Notes: generated from the sequence alone by a model not told the origin. Shown: positions 36,747 to 46,817, numbered from the stretch's first letter. The stretch is 64,000 bases of DNA from Lysinibacillus sp. OF-1 (GCF_028356935.1 NZ_CP102798.1:3348001-3412000); one strand, 5' to 3'. A program made the numbers and translations.

Positions 36747-39164
36747 TTAGCGTACTTCTGTACCTGCAATCGTAGCAATAGCTTTTAACACTTTATTGTG
36801 TGCGGCTACTACTTCTTCGTCCGTTAAAGTACGTTCTGGATCGAAGTATGTGAGAGAAAATGCAACGGATTTTTTACCTAGCTCCATTTTTTCCCCTTCA
36901 TAAACGTCGAATATGCGAACGTCTTTTAATAATTTCACGCCAGCTGCGCTGATAGCTTCGACAACTTCACCTGCTGTTGTTGCACGGTCCATAATGAGCG
37001 CGATATCACGAGACATGACTGGGAAACGAGGCACTGATGTATATGCAAGTGGGGCTTCTTGTGCATTTGCATTTAATAGGGCAACTAAATTCATTTCCAT
37101 AACATATGTGTCTTTGACTCCCCATGCTTTTTGCTCTGCAGGATGGAGTCCACCAATAATACCGACTTGCTCGCCATCTAATAAGATGCTAGCCGTACGT
37201 CCTGGATGTAATCCATCCACTTGTGCTTTCACAAATGTCATGCGATTTTCTAAGCCAAGTTTACCGATTACACCTTCGATAATACCTTTTAGCACAAAGA
37301 AATCTACTGTTTTTTTCTCACCTTGCCAAGCATGATCTAGCCATTTACCTGTTAGTACCGCTGCTACATGCTCTTCTTCGTAAGGTTGCCCTTCATCTGA
37401 TTGACCAAGGAACACAGAACCAATTTCATATAAAGCAACACCCTCAGCCTGGCGAGCCACATTATACGCAGCCGCTTCGATTAAGTGTGGAATAAGGCTT
37501 TGACGTAATGTAGAGCGCTCCTCACTCATTGGCATTAACAATTTAGTTACTGGCTCTGCTTTTAAGGCAAAACGTTGTGACAATGCATCAGATGTTAATG
37601 AATATGTTACAGCTTGGTAGAGGCCAGCCCCTTCCAAATAATGACGAACAACACGGCGATTAGCTTGGTATGGTGTTAGATTGCCTACTTGTGTTGCCCC
37701 CTCTGGCAATGTCATAGGGATTTCATCATAACCGTAAAGACGAGCAATTTCCTCTACAATATCCTCTTCGATTTTAATATCTTGGCGGCGTGTTGGTGCA
37801 TCAATCATTAGTAAACCATTTGCTGCCTCTACACCAAATTTTAGACGCTCTAAAATCGAAAGCATATCTTCCAATGCAATCTTCATCCCTAAACGCTCAT
37901 TAATAAAATCTGGAGAAACGACTACTCGCGCTGCTGTTTTATCTAACTCATCTACTAGACATGTACCCTCTAATACTTCACCGCCAGCTAATTCAGCAAG
38001 CAATGCGGCAGCACGTTCAGCGGCTGGTAAGACACGATTTGGGTCTACCCCTTTTTCAAAACGAGCCGATGCATCTGAACGTAGACCAAGGTGACGAGAT
38101 GTTTGGCGTACTGTTAAACCATCAAAATAAGCTGATTCAATGACAACAGTCGTTGTTGCGTCTGTTACCTCTGAATTGGCACCACCCATTACGCCAGCAA
38201 TCGCCACTGGTTCTTTTCCATTCGTAATGACTAAATCAGAAGCTTTTAAAGTTCGTTCTTGGTCATCCAGTGTTGTGATTTTCTCACCTTCTTTTGCTTT
38301 ACGAACGACGATTTCACCTGTTGCTAGGCTATCATAGTCGAAAGCATGCAATGGTTGACCATATTCCATTAACACATAGTTGGTTACATCCACGACATTA
38401 TTGTGAGGGCGTACACCCGCTGCCATTAAACGATTTTGTAACCACATTGGTGACTCACCAATTTTTACGTTTTTCACCACTTTTGCGACATACATCGGAT
38501 TTGCTTGTAAATCTTCCACACGTAGCTTTAATAAATCCTGTGCTTTTTCATTAGCCGTTTTATATGCAATCTCTGGATACTTAATTTCCTCAGTAAGGAT
38601 GGCACCTACTTCATAGGCTACACCAAGCATAGAAAGAGCATCTGAGCGATTTGGTGTTAAGCCTAGCTCTAGCACTGTATCACGTAAGCCTAAAATAGCC
38701 AGTGCATCAGAGCCAACTTCTGCATCTGACGGTAATACGTAGATTCCTTCTGAATATGCTTTAGGAACAAGCTTGCCTTCGATTCCAAGTTCTTGCAATG
38801 AGCAAATCATACCGTTTGATTCATGACCACGAAGTTTTGCTTTTTTTATTTTAATGCCACCTGGTAAATGTGCACCGGGACGAGCAACAATGACTTTTTG
38901 ACCAGCATCTACATTTGGTGCACCACAAATAATTTGTTGTGGCTCTGCTTCTCCAACATCAACTTGACAAATATTTAACTTATCAGCTTCTGGATGTTTC
39001 TCTTTAGACACTACATAGCCAACCACTACTTTATCCATAGCGTTTGCACGATCAATAACTGCATCTACTTCGATACCAGAGCGTGTAATTTTTTCAGCTA
39101 ATAGCTCAGGCGCTAAGTCCTGTGTATTGACATAATCTTTTAACCATTCTAATGATACTAACAT
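36747..39164 (-). CDS. pheT: Phenylalanyl-tRNA synthetase beta subunit
   Basis: 805 aa. Domains in order: tRNA-binding OB fold (about 40-155, VVGYVVSKEKHPEADKLNICQVDVG), B3/B4 editing region (about 215-380), B5 (about 405-475), catalytic-like core and C-terminal anticodon-binding FDX-ACB domain (SVPRFPVMSRDIALIMD to the end). It forms the alpha2-beta2 enzyme with PheS, 12 bases upstream. Confidence 0.97.
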   Translation of the reverse strand: MLVSLEWLKDYVNTQDLAPELLAEKITRSGIEVDAVIDRANAMDKVVVGYVVSKEKHPEADKLNICQVDVGEAEPQQIICGAPNVDAGQKVIVARPGAHLPGGIKIKKAKLRGHESNGMICSLQELGIEGKLVPKAYSEGIYVLPSDAEVGSDALAILGLRDTVLELGLTPNRSDALSMLGVAYEVGAILTEEIKYPEIAYKTANEKAQDLLKLRVEDLQANPMYVAKVVKNVKIGESPMWLQNRLMAAGVRPHNNVVDVTNYVLMEYGQPLHAFDYDSLATGEIVVRKAKEGEKITTLDDQERTLKASDLVITNGKEPVAIAGVMGGANSEVTDATTTVVIESAYFDGLTVRQTSRHLGLRSDASARFEKGVDPNRVLPAAERAAALLAELAGGEVLEGTCLVDELDKTAARVVVSPDFINERLGMKIALEDMLSILERLKFGVEAANGLLMIDAPTRRQDIKIEEDIVEEIARLYGYDEIPMTLPEGATQVGNLTPYQANRRVVRHYLEGAGLYQAVTYSLTSDALSQRFALKAEPVTKLLMPMSEERSTLRQSLIPHLIEAAAYNVARQAEGVALYEIGSVFLGQSDEGQPYEEEHVAAVLTGKWLDHAWQGEKKTVDFFVLKGIIEGVIGKLGLENRMTFVKAQVDGLHPGRTASILLDGEQVGIIGGLHPAEQKAWGVKDTYVMEMNLVALLNANAQEAPLAYTSVPRFPVMSRDIALIMDRATTAGEVVEAISAAGVKLLKDVRIFDVYEGEKMELGKKSVAFSLTYFDPERTLTDEEVVAAHNKVLKAIATIAGTEVR

Positions 39165-39176
39165 GTTTTATCCCCC

Positions 39177-40214
39177 TTACGCTTCTGTTCGCTCGAATTG
39201 TGATAAGAAACGAGTGTCACTTGTATAGAAATGACGAATATCGTCAACACCATATTTCAACATCGCAATACGTTCTGCACCAATACCGAAAGCGAAGCCA
39301 GAAACTTTCTTCGGATCATAGCCAGCCATTTCTAATACATTTGGATGCACCATACCTGCGCCTAGAATCTCAATCCAACCTGTGCTCTTACATACATTAC
39401 AACCAGCGCCACCACATTTGAAACAAGAAATATCCATTTCTACTGATGGCTCTGTGAATGGGAAGAAGCTCGGACGAAGTCGAATTTCGCGGTCTGCACC
39501 AAACATTTTTTTCGCTAAAGTATCTAATGTTCCTTTTAGATCACTCATACGAATATTCTCGCCAATGACTAAACCTTCAATTTGCATAAATTGATGGGAA
39601 TGTGTTGCATCATCATTATCGCGACGGAATACTTTACCTGGACAAATGATGCGAATAGATTCACCCTTTTTTGCTTCCATTGTACGAGCCTGTACTGGCG
39701 AAGTATGCGTACGTAGCAATATTTCCTCGGAAATATAGAACGAATCTTGCATATCACGTGCTGGGTGTCCTTTTGGTAAATTTAGTGCTTCAAAGTTATA
39801 GTAGTCCTTTTCTACTTCAGGACCTTCAGCAATTTCATAACCCATTCCGATAAATAAATCTTCAATTTCTTCAATAACGCGTGTTAACGGATGGCGATTT
39901 CCTACTTTCACTTCACGACCTGGTAAAGTGACATCAATCGACTCACTTGCTAATTTTTCAGCAATCGCTGCTTCCTCTAGAACAACCACCTTTGTTTCTA
40001 GTACTGCTGTTACATTTTCACGAACATTATTCACTAAAGCCCCCATTTTCGGACGTTCTTCAGCTGATAATTTCCCCATCCCTTTTAGTAAATCTGTGAT
40101 AGGTCCTTTTTTCCCTAGATATGCAACACGCACTTCATTCAATTCTTTTAAATTTGCTGCTGCTTCAATTTTAGCAAGAGCTTCTTGCTCTAATTGTTTT
40201 AATTGCTCTTCCAT
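39177..40214 (-). CDS. pheS: Phenylalanyl-tRNA synthetase alpha subunit
   Basis: 345 aa. N-terminal coiled coil (1-90) and class II catalytic core with [51 protein letters not shown] and [13 protein letters not shown]. It charges tRNA-Phe. Preceded by a T-box leader with a Phe specifier. Confidence 0.98.
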   Translation of the reverse strand: MEEQLKQLEQEALAKIEAAANLKELNEVRVAYLGKKGPITDLLKGMGKLSAEERPKMGALVNNVRENVTAVLETKVVVLEEAAIAEKLASESIDVTLPGREVKVGNRHPLTRVIEEIEDLFIGMGYEIAEGPEVEKDYYNFEALNLPKGHPARDMQDSFYISEEILLRTHTSPVQARTMEAKKGESIRIICPGKVFRRDNDDATHSHQFMQIEGLVIGENIRMSDLKGTLDTLAKKMFGADREIRLRPSFFPFTEPSVEMDISCFKCGGAGCNVCKSTGWIEILGAGMVHPNVLEMAGYDPKKVSGFAFGIGAERIAMLKYGVDDIRHFYTSDTRFLSQFERTEA

Positions 40215-40255
40215 GTTAAAACCTCCTTAGAAAATAAATGCCTGCATTTTAGGCA

Positions 40256-40515
40256 TAAAAAAAACTCGCCCCTAAAAAGGGACGAGGACATATTCGCGGT
40301 ACCACCCTAGTTATTGCAAGCAAAAAACTTACAATCACTTCATTGACATAACGACTTGATGAAGCCGGCACACCTTTACAGCATCACGCTGGTCCCGGTA
40401 GCTGCTCACGGGCTGAATTCAAAATTGCATTGGTACGGCGTCGGCTCTCAATCTCCGGCCTTACGCTCCCTGTCGTCCATTCACAATCTTTACTACTTCC
40501 CGATCAAAGCATTTA
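40256..40515 (-). ncRNA. T-box leader of pheST, Phe specifier
   Basis: Minus-strand leader with GGGAAGTAGTAAAG at the stem I base, specifier segment TTTGAA-TTC-AG (TTC is the complement of 40415-40417), T-box AGGGTGGTACCGCG near 40295-40308 and a terminator CTCGTCCC / GGGGCGAG with eight T (40256-40288). The Phe codon matches the downstream gene. Confidence 0.96.
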
Positions 40516-40541
40516 TTATTTAAACATACATTTTAGAATAA

Positions 40542-40571
40542 ATTATACAATAACGAATAGTAGCAAATCAA
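40542..40571 (-). promoter_or_regulatory. SigA promoter of pheST
   Basis: Minus-strand TTGATT (40566-40571), 18 bases, TATAAT (40542-40547), about 30 bases before the T-box leader. Confidence 0.65.
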
Positions 40572-40606
40572 GAGACAACTACCTGAATCCCACAAGGATC
40601 TGTCAA

Positions 40607-41371
40607 TTATTTCACAAAGCCATATAAAACAATACCTGTTGCAACTGCTACGTTTAATGATTCAGCTTGTCCAAAAAGTGGAATAATCATATTTTGATCT
40701 GTCATCGCTAATAGCTGTGGCTGGATGCCACTTCCTTCATTCCCCATAATAATAGCAAATGCACCCGAATGCTGAATGTCACTATATGGCACTGCCTCCT
40801 CATCCAAAGCAGTACCAAAGACAGGTACACCTTGATTTTGTAGCAAGTCTACCCATTCTGCTAAGTCTCCGCGTACTACTGGGATATGGAAATGGGAGCC
40901 TTGAGCTGCGCGTAATGTTTTAGGATTGTAGGCATCTGCACAGCCTTTTCCTAAAATCACGGCATCTAATCCTGCTGCATCGGCAGTGCGTATCATTGTT
41001 CCAATATTACCAGGATCTTGGACTGCATCAATTAATAGCACTTTACGCCAAGTGGCCTTCACTTCATCCTCTAAAATTGGCTGTTTACATACAGCAAACA
41101 CGCCTTGAGAAGTTTCTGTTTCTGCGAATTCCTTTGTTACTGCTGCTGTTACTTCTACAATAGCAACATCATCAATCGGCCATAACATTGGCAAATCAAT
41201 ACCTTCACGTACAATAATTTGTAATACTTGCTCTTTATTTTTTAAAGCTTCCTCCACAAGATGAAAACCCTCTATTAGAAATTCACCTGATCGTTCACGC
41301 TCTTTTCTTGTTGTCGCTAACTTTTTCCAATATTTCACTAACGCATTTTGCGTAGATTCAATTCTCTTCAT
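40607..41371 (-). CDS. ysgA: SpoU/TrmH-family RNA methyltransferase
   Basis: 254 aa. N-terminal substrate-binding part (1-95) and a C-terminal SPOUT knot with the three motifs: DAVQDPGNIGTMIRTADAAG, IIMGNEGSGI and LNVAVATGIVLYG. It methylates a 2'-hydroxyl in rRNA or tRNA; the target is not defined. It lies upstream of pheS on the same strand, as ysgA does in B. subtilis. Confidence 0.92.
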   Translation of the reverse strand: MKRIESTQNALVKYWKKLATTRKERERSGEFLIEGFHLVEEALKNKEQVLQIIVREGIDLPMLWPIDDVAIVEVTAAVTKEFAETETSQGVFAVCKQPILEDEVKATWRKVLLIDAVQDPGNIGTMIRTADAAGLDAVILGKGCADAYNPKTLRAAQGSHFHIPVVRGDLAEWVDLLQNQGVPVFGTALDEEAVPYSDIQHSGAFAIIMGNEGSGIQPQLLAMTDQNMIIPLFGQAESLNVAVATGIVLYGFVK

Positions 41372-41543
41372 ATGCTACCTCTTACCGCCTTTTTCCTATA
41401 TATTGACCACTATTATACCTTAGCAAATGGCAAATTTCATAGTTATGTGAGAAAACTATTATTTTCTACAGTCGTTCAGTAAAGAACAATATAGACATGC
41501 TATAATTAGACACAGCATACTAAGTCAAGGCAGCTGAATATAA

Positions 41544-41939
41544 ATGAAAAAAACGATACATGTCGTTGGTGCCATTATAGAAAATGAGCAGCAAAAAATT
41601 TTCTGTGCTTTAAGAAATCCACATATGGTACTAGCAAATTACTGGGGGTTTCCTGGTGTGAAGATAGAACACGGCGAAACACCTGCGCAGGCGCTTTATC
41701 GTGAAATTTTTGAGGAATTTGACTGTATGATTCAAGTAGGTGATCGAGTCGCAGTAACCCTTCATGAATACGACACATTTTTCGTTCACTTAGAAACATA
41801 TAAGGCAACGATTGTGAAAGGCGTACCCAAAATACTAGAACATGCTGAAGCAAAATGGGTTCCTCGCAAGCAATTGCTCGAACTTCCATTCGCTCCAGCA
41901 GATCTACCTTCTATCCAAAAATTATTAGCCGAAAAATAA
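41544..41939 (+). CDS. Nudix hydrolase with a divergent Nudix box
   Basis: 131 aa, the size of MutT/CTP pyrophosphohydrolase-type proteins. The Nudix box region is at about 38-60. Its catalytic REIFEEF part is present (Arg and the Glu cluster that binds Mg), but the leading Gly of the box is Val and the Gly after EE is Asp. Flanking features (YWGFPGVKIEHGE, AKWVPRKQLLELPFAPAD) fit the small (d)CTP/nucleotide hydrolases. Substrate unknown. A TATAAT-like -10 lies about 40 bases upstream without a clear -35. Confidence 0.85.
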   Translation: MKKTIHVVGAIIENEQQKIFCALRNPHMVLANYWGFPGVKIEHGETPAQALYREIFEEFDCMIQVGDRVAVTLHEYDTFFVHLETYKATIVKGVPKILEHAEAKWVPRKQLLELPFAPADLPSIQKLLAEK

Positions 41940-41945
41940 AGACAT

Positions 41946-42372
41946 TCATTTCATCTCATGATAATGAGTAACTCGGTTGCATCCATACGCTTTCAATACA
42001 TACAGTGCTTCATCTGCTTTTTTTATGAAAGGCATGTCTGTATCCCCAGCTGTTATTGTAGCAATCCCTCTACTGAGCGTAATACGTCCTGTCGGCCAAT
42101 TATCCTGCTTAACAGTTTGTCTTAATTGTTCTCCAATTGCTTTTGCCACAGCTATTTCGTTCACTGGTAAGATGCTGATAAATTCCTCATCGCCGTAACG
42201 AGCAACATTGTCTTTTACACGCACTCGATGCTGCAGTAGCTGTGCTAATTGAACAGGACATCATCTCCCACTTAATGACCCTCTATATCATGAACATTTT
42301 TAAAATGATCGATATTTAAAATACATAAGGAGAAGGGCTCTGCCGTCCCCGTGAGCCTCACCTTTTTCAACA
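41946..42372 (-). pseudogene. Remnant of a GGDEF diguanylate cyclase gene
   Basis: The intact last 92 codons (41946-42224) cover the C-terminal half of a GGDEF domain with RYGDEEF at the active loop, SRGIATITAGDTD and KKADEALYVLKAYGCNRV. Upstream, pieces of the missing half are still readable on the same strand (CILNIDHFKNVHD, then VGDDVL) but interrupted by stops and at least one frameshift near 42245. No start or sensory domain remains. A dead cyclic-di-GMP enzyme gene. Confidence 0.8.
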
Positions 42373-42505
42373 ACAAGCGCCTTTCTCCCCATGAAACTTA
42401 TCAAAGAATTTGAAGTTTCAACTATTTTACTGGACTCACATGAAAATACTCATTTTCACCTTTGAAACATATGATGCACTAATAACATCGTGTAGGAGGT
42501 GTTCT

Positions 42506-43915
42506 ATGCTTATTCATGTAGTGAGTGCTGGCGAAACATTATGGCAAATAGCCAATCATTATGCTGTACCTGTTCAATCGATCAGTCTATTAAATACATT
42601 AGCTACACCCGATCAATTAGCTATCGGGCAATCACTAGTTATTCCTTCTCCTTATACCATTTATACTGTTCAAAGTGGGGACACGTTATGGTCAATTGCT
42701 CAACGTTTTAGTGTTCCTTTACAGTCCATCATTTCAGAAAATCATCTAACAAATCCTGATATGTTAACACCAGGAACGAAATTAATAATTCCCCCCATCA
42801 TCCATATCGTGCAGCCAGGAGAAACATTATGGCAAATAGCTCAGCGCTACGGTACGACCGTTCAAGTCATTGTGGTGGAAAATCAAATAAACAATCCTAA
42901 TATGCTATATGTAGGAACTAATTTAATCATCCCAAGAGAATTACCGATGATTGAAGTCAATGCTTATTCCTATCAGCCATCTGAAGAAGCGATTGATTCA
43001 ATTAATGCCGTTGGTCACCTTTTAACGTACTTTAGTCCCTTTGCTTATAAAATGAAGGAAGACGGTACATTACAGCCCATCAGCGACGAAAGTATGATAG
43101 CAGCTGCAAAGGCTAAAAACATCATCCCTATGTTAACGCTCGCTAATTTTACTGCTACAGAGGAAGGCTCTAATTTAGCACATGTCGTCTTGTCCGATGC
43201 TGACCTACGAAAAAAAGTCATGAATAATGTTTTACAAGTGATGCAAGATAAAGGCTACCAAGTATTGAATATCGATTTTGAAAATGTTTTGCCAGCAGAT
43301 CGTGAAAATTTCAATGCTTTTATACAATTAGCCGCTGATATGCTTCATCCAAAGGGCTATTTAGTGTCAACTGCCCTTGCACCAAAAACAAGTGCTACGC
43401 AAACTGGCACATTGTATGAAGCACATGATTACGAAGCACATGGGAGAATTGCAGATTTTGTAGTATTAATGACGTATGAATGGGGATATCGACTTGGCCC
43501 TCCACAAGCCATTTCCCCTATTAATGAAATGCGAAGAGTTGTGGAATATGCCTTAACTGAAATTCCAGCCGATAAGATTCTATTGGGCTTTGAGCTGTAT
43601 GCGCGTGATTGGCTCTTACCTCATGTCAAAGGACAGGAAGCAGAAACGTTTAGTCCGCAGGAGGCGCTTAATAGAGCCATCAAGTACGGAGCAACAATAC
43701 AATTTGACCCGACTGCACAATCTCCTTTTTATCAGTATGTCGATGAGCAAGGAAGGCATCACGAGGTATGGTTTGAAGATGCAAGAAGTGCACAGGCGAA
43801 ATTTGATATGGTCAAACACTATAACCTTCGAGGTATTAGTTATTGGGCATTAGGTTTCCCGTTCCCTCAAAATTGGGTTTTATTAAGCAATCATTTTTCC
43901 ATTAAAAAACCGTAG
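42506..43915 (+). CDS. LysM x3 / GH18 cortex-lytic-type glucosaminidase (YaaH/SleL-like)
   Basis: 469 aa from ATG 42506-42508, which has TAGGAGGTG 5 bases upstream; the longer frame to 42410 lacks a site. Three LysM repeats (about 2-46, 51-95, 99-143, each starting as in HVVSAGETLWQIA) are followed by a glycoside hydrolase family 18 barrel with catalytic NIDFENV and MTYEWGYRLGPP. There is no signal peptide, typical of the spore YaaH/SleL group, which is deposited around the cortex and cleaves spore peptidoglycan in germination. B. subtilis YaaH has two LysM units; this has three. Confidence 0.92.
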   Translation: MLIHVVSAGETLWQIANHYAVPVQSISLLNTLATPDQLAIGQSLVIPSPYTIYTVQSGDTLWSIAQRFSVPLQSIISENHLTNPDMLTPGTKLIIPPIIHIVQPGETLWQIAQRYGTTVQVIVVENQINNPNMLYVGTNLIIPRELPMIEVNAYSYQPSEEAIDSINAVGHLLTYFSPFAYKMKEDGTLQPISDESMIAAAKAKNIIPMLTLANFTATEEGSNLAHVVLSDADLRKKVMNNVLQVMQDKGYQVLNIDFENVLPADRENFNAFIQLAADMLHPKGYLVSTALAPKTSATQTGTLYEAHDYEAHGRIADFVVLMTYEWGYRLGPPQAISPINEMRRVVEYALTEIPADKILLGFELYARDWLLPHVKGQEAETFSPQEALNRAIKYGATIQFDPTAQSPFYQYVDEQGRHHEVWFEDARSAQAKFDMVKHYNLRGISYWALGFPFPQNWVLLSNHFSIKKP

Positions 43916-44055
43916 TGCTCGTTATTGTTCTCAAAAAATAAAGAGCTATGCAACTTTTTCCCATGTGAAGTAACGACTTACTACCTGTGATGTCGGGATA
44001 AAAAATGCTGTTTGAAGCCATATTAACCTATATCAACAGGAAAGGAGCAACTCAC

Positions 44056-44220
44056 ATGGGAAGAGACAATAAACAAGGTCAAAGCAATAATAAAGCTTCA
44101 TTACCTCAAACACCAAAAAACCAAAAAATCGCACCAAATAAGGTGAGTGAAGAATTTTCTCAAGAGTTTATGGAGCTCATTAATTCAGTCACACAAAACA
44201 AAAATAAACAAAAAAAATAA
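44056..44220 (+). CDS. Small hydrophilic YfhD-like protein
   Basis: 54 aa from ATG 44056-44058 with AAAGGAG 6 bases upstream. Composition is highly polar (MGRDNKQGQSNN, ASLPQTPKNQK, VSEEFSQEFMELI) with a Lys/Asn-rich tail, reminiscent of Bacillus YfhD and minor spore proteins. The SLPQ and EEFSQEF motifs are the basis for the YfhD comparison, from memory. It lies 12 bases upstream of the H-type SASP gene, so a late-sporulation role is a reasonable inference. Confidence 0.65.
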   Translation: MGRDNKQGQSNNKASLPQTPKNQKIAPNKVSEEFSQEFMELINSVTQNKNKQKK

Positions 44221-44232
44221 GGGGGGCTTCCG

Positions 44233-44424
44233 TTGAATTTTCAACGTGCACAAGAAATTGTCGCCTCACCGTCAGAATATGAAGTGAGCTATAATGGCGT
44301 TTCCGTCTGGATCGACCAACTCCACAATGATGAGAAAACAGCGACTGTTCACCTTCGCCGCTCTTTAGAAGAGCGATCTGAAGTAGCTATTTCCGAATTA
44401 AAGGAAGAATATCTCGTTCATTAA
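44233..44424 (+). CDS. sspH: Small acid-soluble spore protein, H type
   Basis: 63 aa starting at TTG 44233-44235 with AAGGGGGG 7-8 bases upstream. The N-terminus MNFQRAQEIVASP and the YNGVSVWIDQL stretch are the conserved core of SspH-type SASPs, minor proteins of the spore core. Second gene of a two-gene unit with the YfhD-like protein, closed by a strong terminator. Confidence 0.9.
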   Translation: MNFQRAQEIVASPSEYEVSYNGVSVWIDQLHNDEKTATVHLRRSLEERSEVAISELKEEYLVH

Positions 44425-44429
44425 ACAGA

Positions 44430-44475
44430 TAGAACCTGCTTATTTGCATAGTCAATAAGCAGGTTCTTTTTTTAT
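44430..44475. terminator. Strong Rho-independent terminator
   Basis: AGAACCTGCTTATT / AATAAGCAGGTTCT, 14-bp perfect stem, then seven T. It ends the sspH unit; by symmetry it can also end the convergent EAL gene. Confidence 0.9.
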
Positions 44476-46620
44476 TTAAATAATATAATCCTCAATATAT
44501 TGAAGCTGTGTTAACACTTCATCTATATGGTGGTGTAACTCCGTATAGGTTTCTGAAATTTGCTGAGGTGAGATTGGCTTACTAAATAGATAGCCTTGAA
44601 TATAATCACAACCGCCATCCATCAGAAATGATAGTTGTTCCACTTCTTCAATACCTTCTGCAACAACCTTTAAACGCAAATGTTTAGCCATCGAAATAAT
44701 CATGGAAACAAGTGCTTCATCGTTTGGATTATGCGGCACATTTCTTACAAAAGTACGGTCGATTTTTAAACAATCAATGGGAAAATCCTTTAAATAGGAT
44801 AAAGATGAATAGCCTGTTCCAAAATCATCTACAGCAATTTGAATGCCTAATGCCTTTAATTCATGTAATAGCTGTGTCATTTGATCAATATTCATCGTCA
44901 TACTTTCCGTAATTTCTAATTGTAGATATTTAGGCGTCAATTTTGTGCGTTGTAAAATTTCTTCCACCATTTCTACTAAATCCTGCTGAAATAATTGCCC
45001 AAGTGACAAATTCACTGCCACCTTCATCGGGGGTAACCCTTGTTTTTCCCATGTTTTCGCTTGCATACAAGCTGTTTCTAATATCCATTTACCTAATGGG
45101 ATAATAAGCCCACACTCTTCGGCAATGGGAATAAATACATCTGGTGGTACAAAGCCACGCGTCGGATGCCGCCAGCGGGCCAATGCTTCGACGGATTCAA
45201 TTGTGCCCGTCTTTAAATTTACCTGTGGCTGATAATCTAAATAAAACTCATTATTGGCTAATGCATTATGTAAGTCTTGCTCTAACAAAATTCGATCTGC
45301 AATGTCTTTTGACATATAAGGCTTATAAAAAAGAAATCTTTGGGGTATTTGTCTAGCCTCTCTCATTGCTAATTGGGCATGCATCAATAGCTCTTCGCCC
45401 GTCCATTTATCCTCATAGAGGGCAATGCCCATATTCAAGTTGCCATTTAATGAAAATAATTGTACCTGCAAAGGGTCTTTCATGGCACTTTTGAGATTTA
45501 AGCAAAATTGTAATAATTCTTCAACCGTCTTTACATGATTAATATAAATAACAAATTGACCCTCTCGCAGCTTCGTTGCAAAATAATGAGGAGGTACAAT
45601 CGCTTGAATGCGCTCTGCGACAAGCTTCATCATTTTATTAGAATTACTTATCCCGATAGAGGAGCGAATGGCTGCAAAACGGTCAATTTCTATGGCAATG
45701 ATGGCCTTCTGCACTTGATTATCATGTAAATTTTCCTTTAACGTCTTTAGTAATAAATGCTCATTTGGCAGTAGTGTTATATCATCGTGATAGGCCTGAA
45801 ATCGCAGCTCTTCTTGAGATTGTTCAAGATCCTTTTTAATTTTTAATAATTGTTGAAACGGCTTTTCCACAGATGTATAATAAATCGCCTTTAAGAAAAA
45901 GTAAAAGGCTAAAAATTGATAAATTAATGCCGAGAAATCCCATATCGCATTTTGATCTTGACTAAAAATAAAAAAGACATCACTTACAATAAGCGAGATG
46001 GCTGCACTGATTAACCACATCGATCGCTTCGGCATTTTTTTTAGATACCTACTTACTATCACAATGGTTATAATTTGAAGAATTATAGCAAAAAGGTGTA
46101 CCATATTATCAATATACACTAGCAATTGTTCTGACAATATGTTGGATACCATATACACTAGAGAAATACTGACTATAACGAATAGCAAAGAACTACCATA
46201 TGTAAACAACCGATAGTTCATTGATAATTGTTGTCTTTTGAATAAAATAATCAGTAGAAATCCAATGGATAGATACACACGCATTAATATATGTATTGAC
46301 TCGTCCATATAGCCCCATTCAGTAGATTGACTAAAGAACAAGCTAACTAATTCAAGTAATGCAATTATAAAAAAAATGTTCCCTATGTATAAAGTTTGAT
46401 TGGATAATAAGTGTGAAAATACTAAATAAGATTGGATCGCAATAGCCATTGTAAAAACAATGATTAAAACTTGGATCACCAATTTTAAATTTTGATAAAT
46501 GTCACCTTGGAATACACCATACATTTGATTGCTAAAGCTTAATAATGGTATGACAAGTAATAACGGCAATATTATGTACCAAACCTCTTTTTTCTCTATT
46601 TGATTAAACCATTTCTCCAC
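44476..46620 (-). CDS. Membrane GGDEF-EAL protein, probable c-di-GMP phosphodiesterase
   Basis: 714 aa from GTG 46618-46620, chosen because GGAGGG lies 6 bases upstream. Eight or so membrane segments (about 10-260) form an uncharacterised sensory region. The GGDEF domain (about 280-440) is degenerate: the active loop reads REGQF. The EAL domain (about 450-700) is intact with ESVEALARW, NLS near 540, DDFGTGYSSLSYL, KIDRTFV, EGIEE and QGYLFSKP. The likely net activity is hydrolysis of cyclic-di-GMP, with the degenerate GGDEF as a possible GTP sensor (known for this architecture). Confidence 0.9.
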   Translation of the reverse strand: MEKWFNQIEKKEVWYIILPLLLVIPLLSFSNQMYGVFQGDIYQNLKLVIQVLIIVFTMAIAIQSYLVFSHLLSNQTLYIGNIFFIIALLELVSLFFSQSTEWGYMDESIHILMRVYLSIGFLLIILFKRQQLSMNYRLFTYGSSLLFVIVSISLVYMVSNILSEQLLVYIDNMVHLFAIILQIITIVIVSRYLKKMPKRSMWLISAAISLIVSDVFFIFSQDQNAIWDFSALIYQFLAFYFFLKAIYYTSVEKPFQQLLKIKKDLEQSQEELRFQAYHDDITLLPNEHLLLKTLKENLHDNQVQKAIIAIEIDRFAAIRSSIGISNSNKMMKLVAERIQAIVPPHYFATKLREGQFVIYINHVKTVEELLQFCLNLKSAMKDPLQVQLFSLNGNLNMGIALYEDKWTGEELLMHAQLAMREARQIPQRFLFYKPYMSKDIADRILLEQDLHNALANNEFYLDYQPQVNLKTGTIESVEALARWRHPTRGFVPPDVFIPIAEECGLIIPLGKWILETACMQAKTWEKQGLPPMKVAVNLSLGQLFQQDLVEMVEEILQRTKLTPKYLQLEITESMTMNIDQMTQLLHELKALGIQIAVDDFGTGYSSLSYLKDFPIDCLKIDRTFVRNVPHNPNDEALVSMIISMAKHLRLKVVAEGIEEVEQLSFLMDGGCDYIQGYLFSKPISPQQISETYTELHHHIDEVLTQLQYIEDYII

Positions 46621-46760
46621 TACAAACCCTCCATACAACTATCTAAACATTGACTAGGAAATTCTAACTAACTATATTAAATAATACACTTAGAATTGTA
46701 TATTTCTTTGACTTCTTACAAATCATAACACTTTTATCTGAATTTGTATGCATTCATATC

Positions 46761-46801
46761 AAGTATGCTAATATTCATTTTATTTCAATATTAGCATACT
46801 T
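46761..46801. repeat. 15-bp perfect AT-rich inverted repeat
   Basis: AAGTATGCTAATATT (46761-46775) and AATATTAGCATACTT (46787-46801) with an 11-base spacer, between the sigma-factor stop and the EAL gene start. Only a short T run follows on the plus side and none on the minus side, so it is either a weak terminator of the sigma gene or an operator for the EAL gene. Confidence 0.7.
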
Positions 46802-46817
46802 TTGATATTTTAGTACT

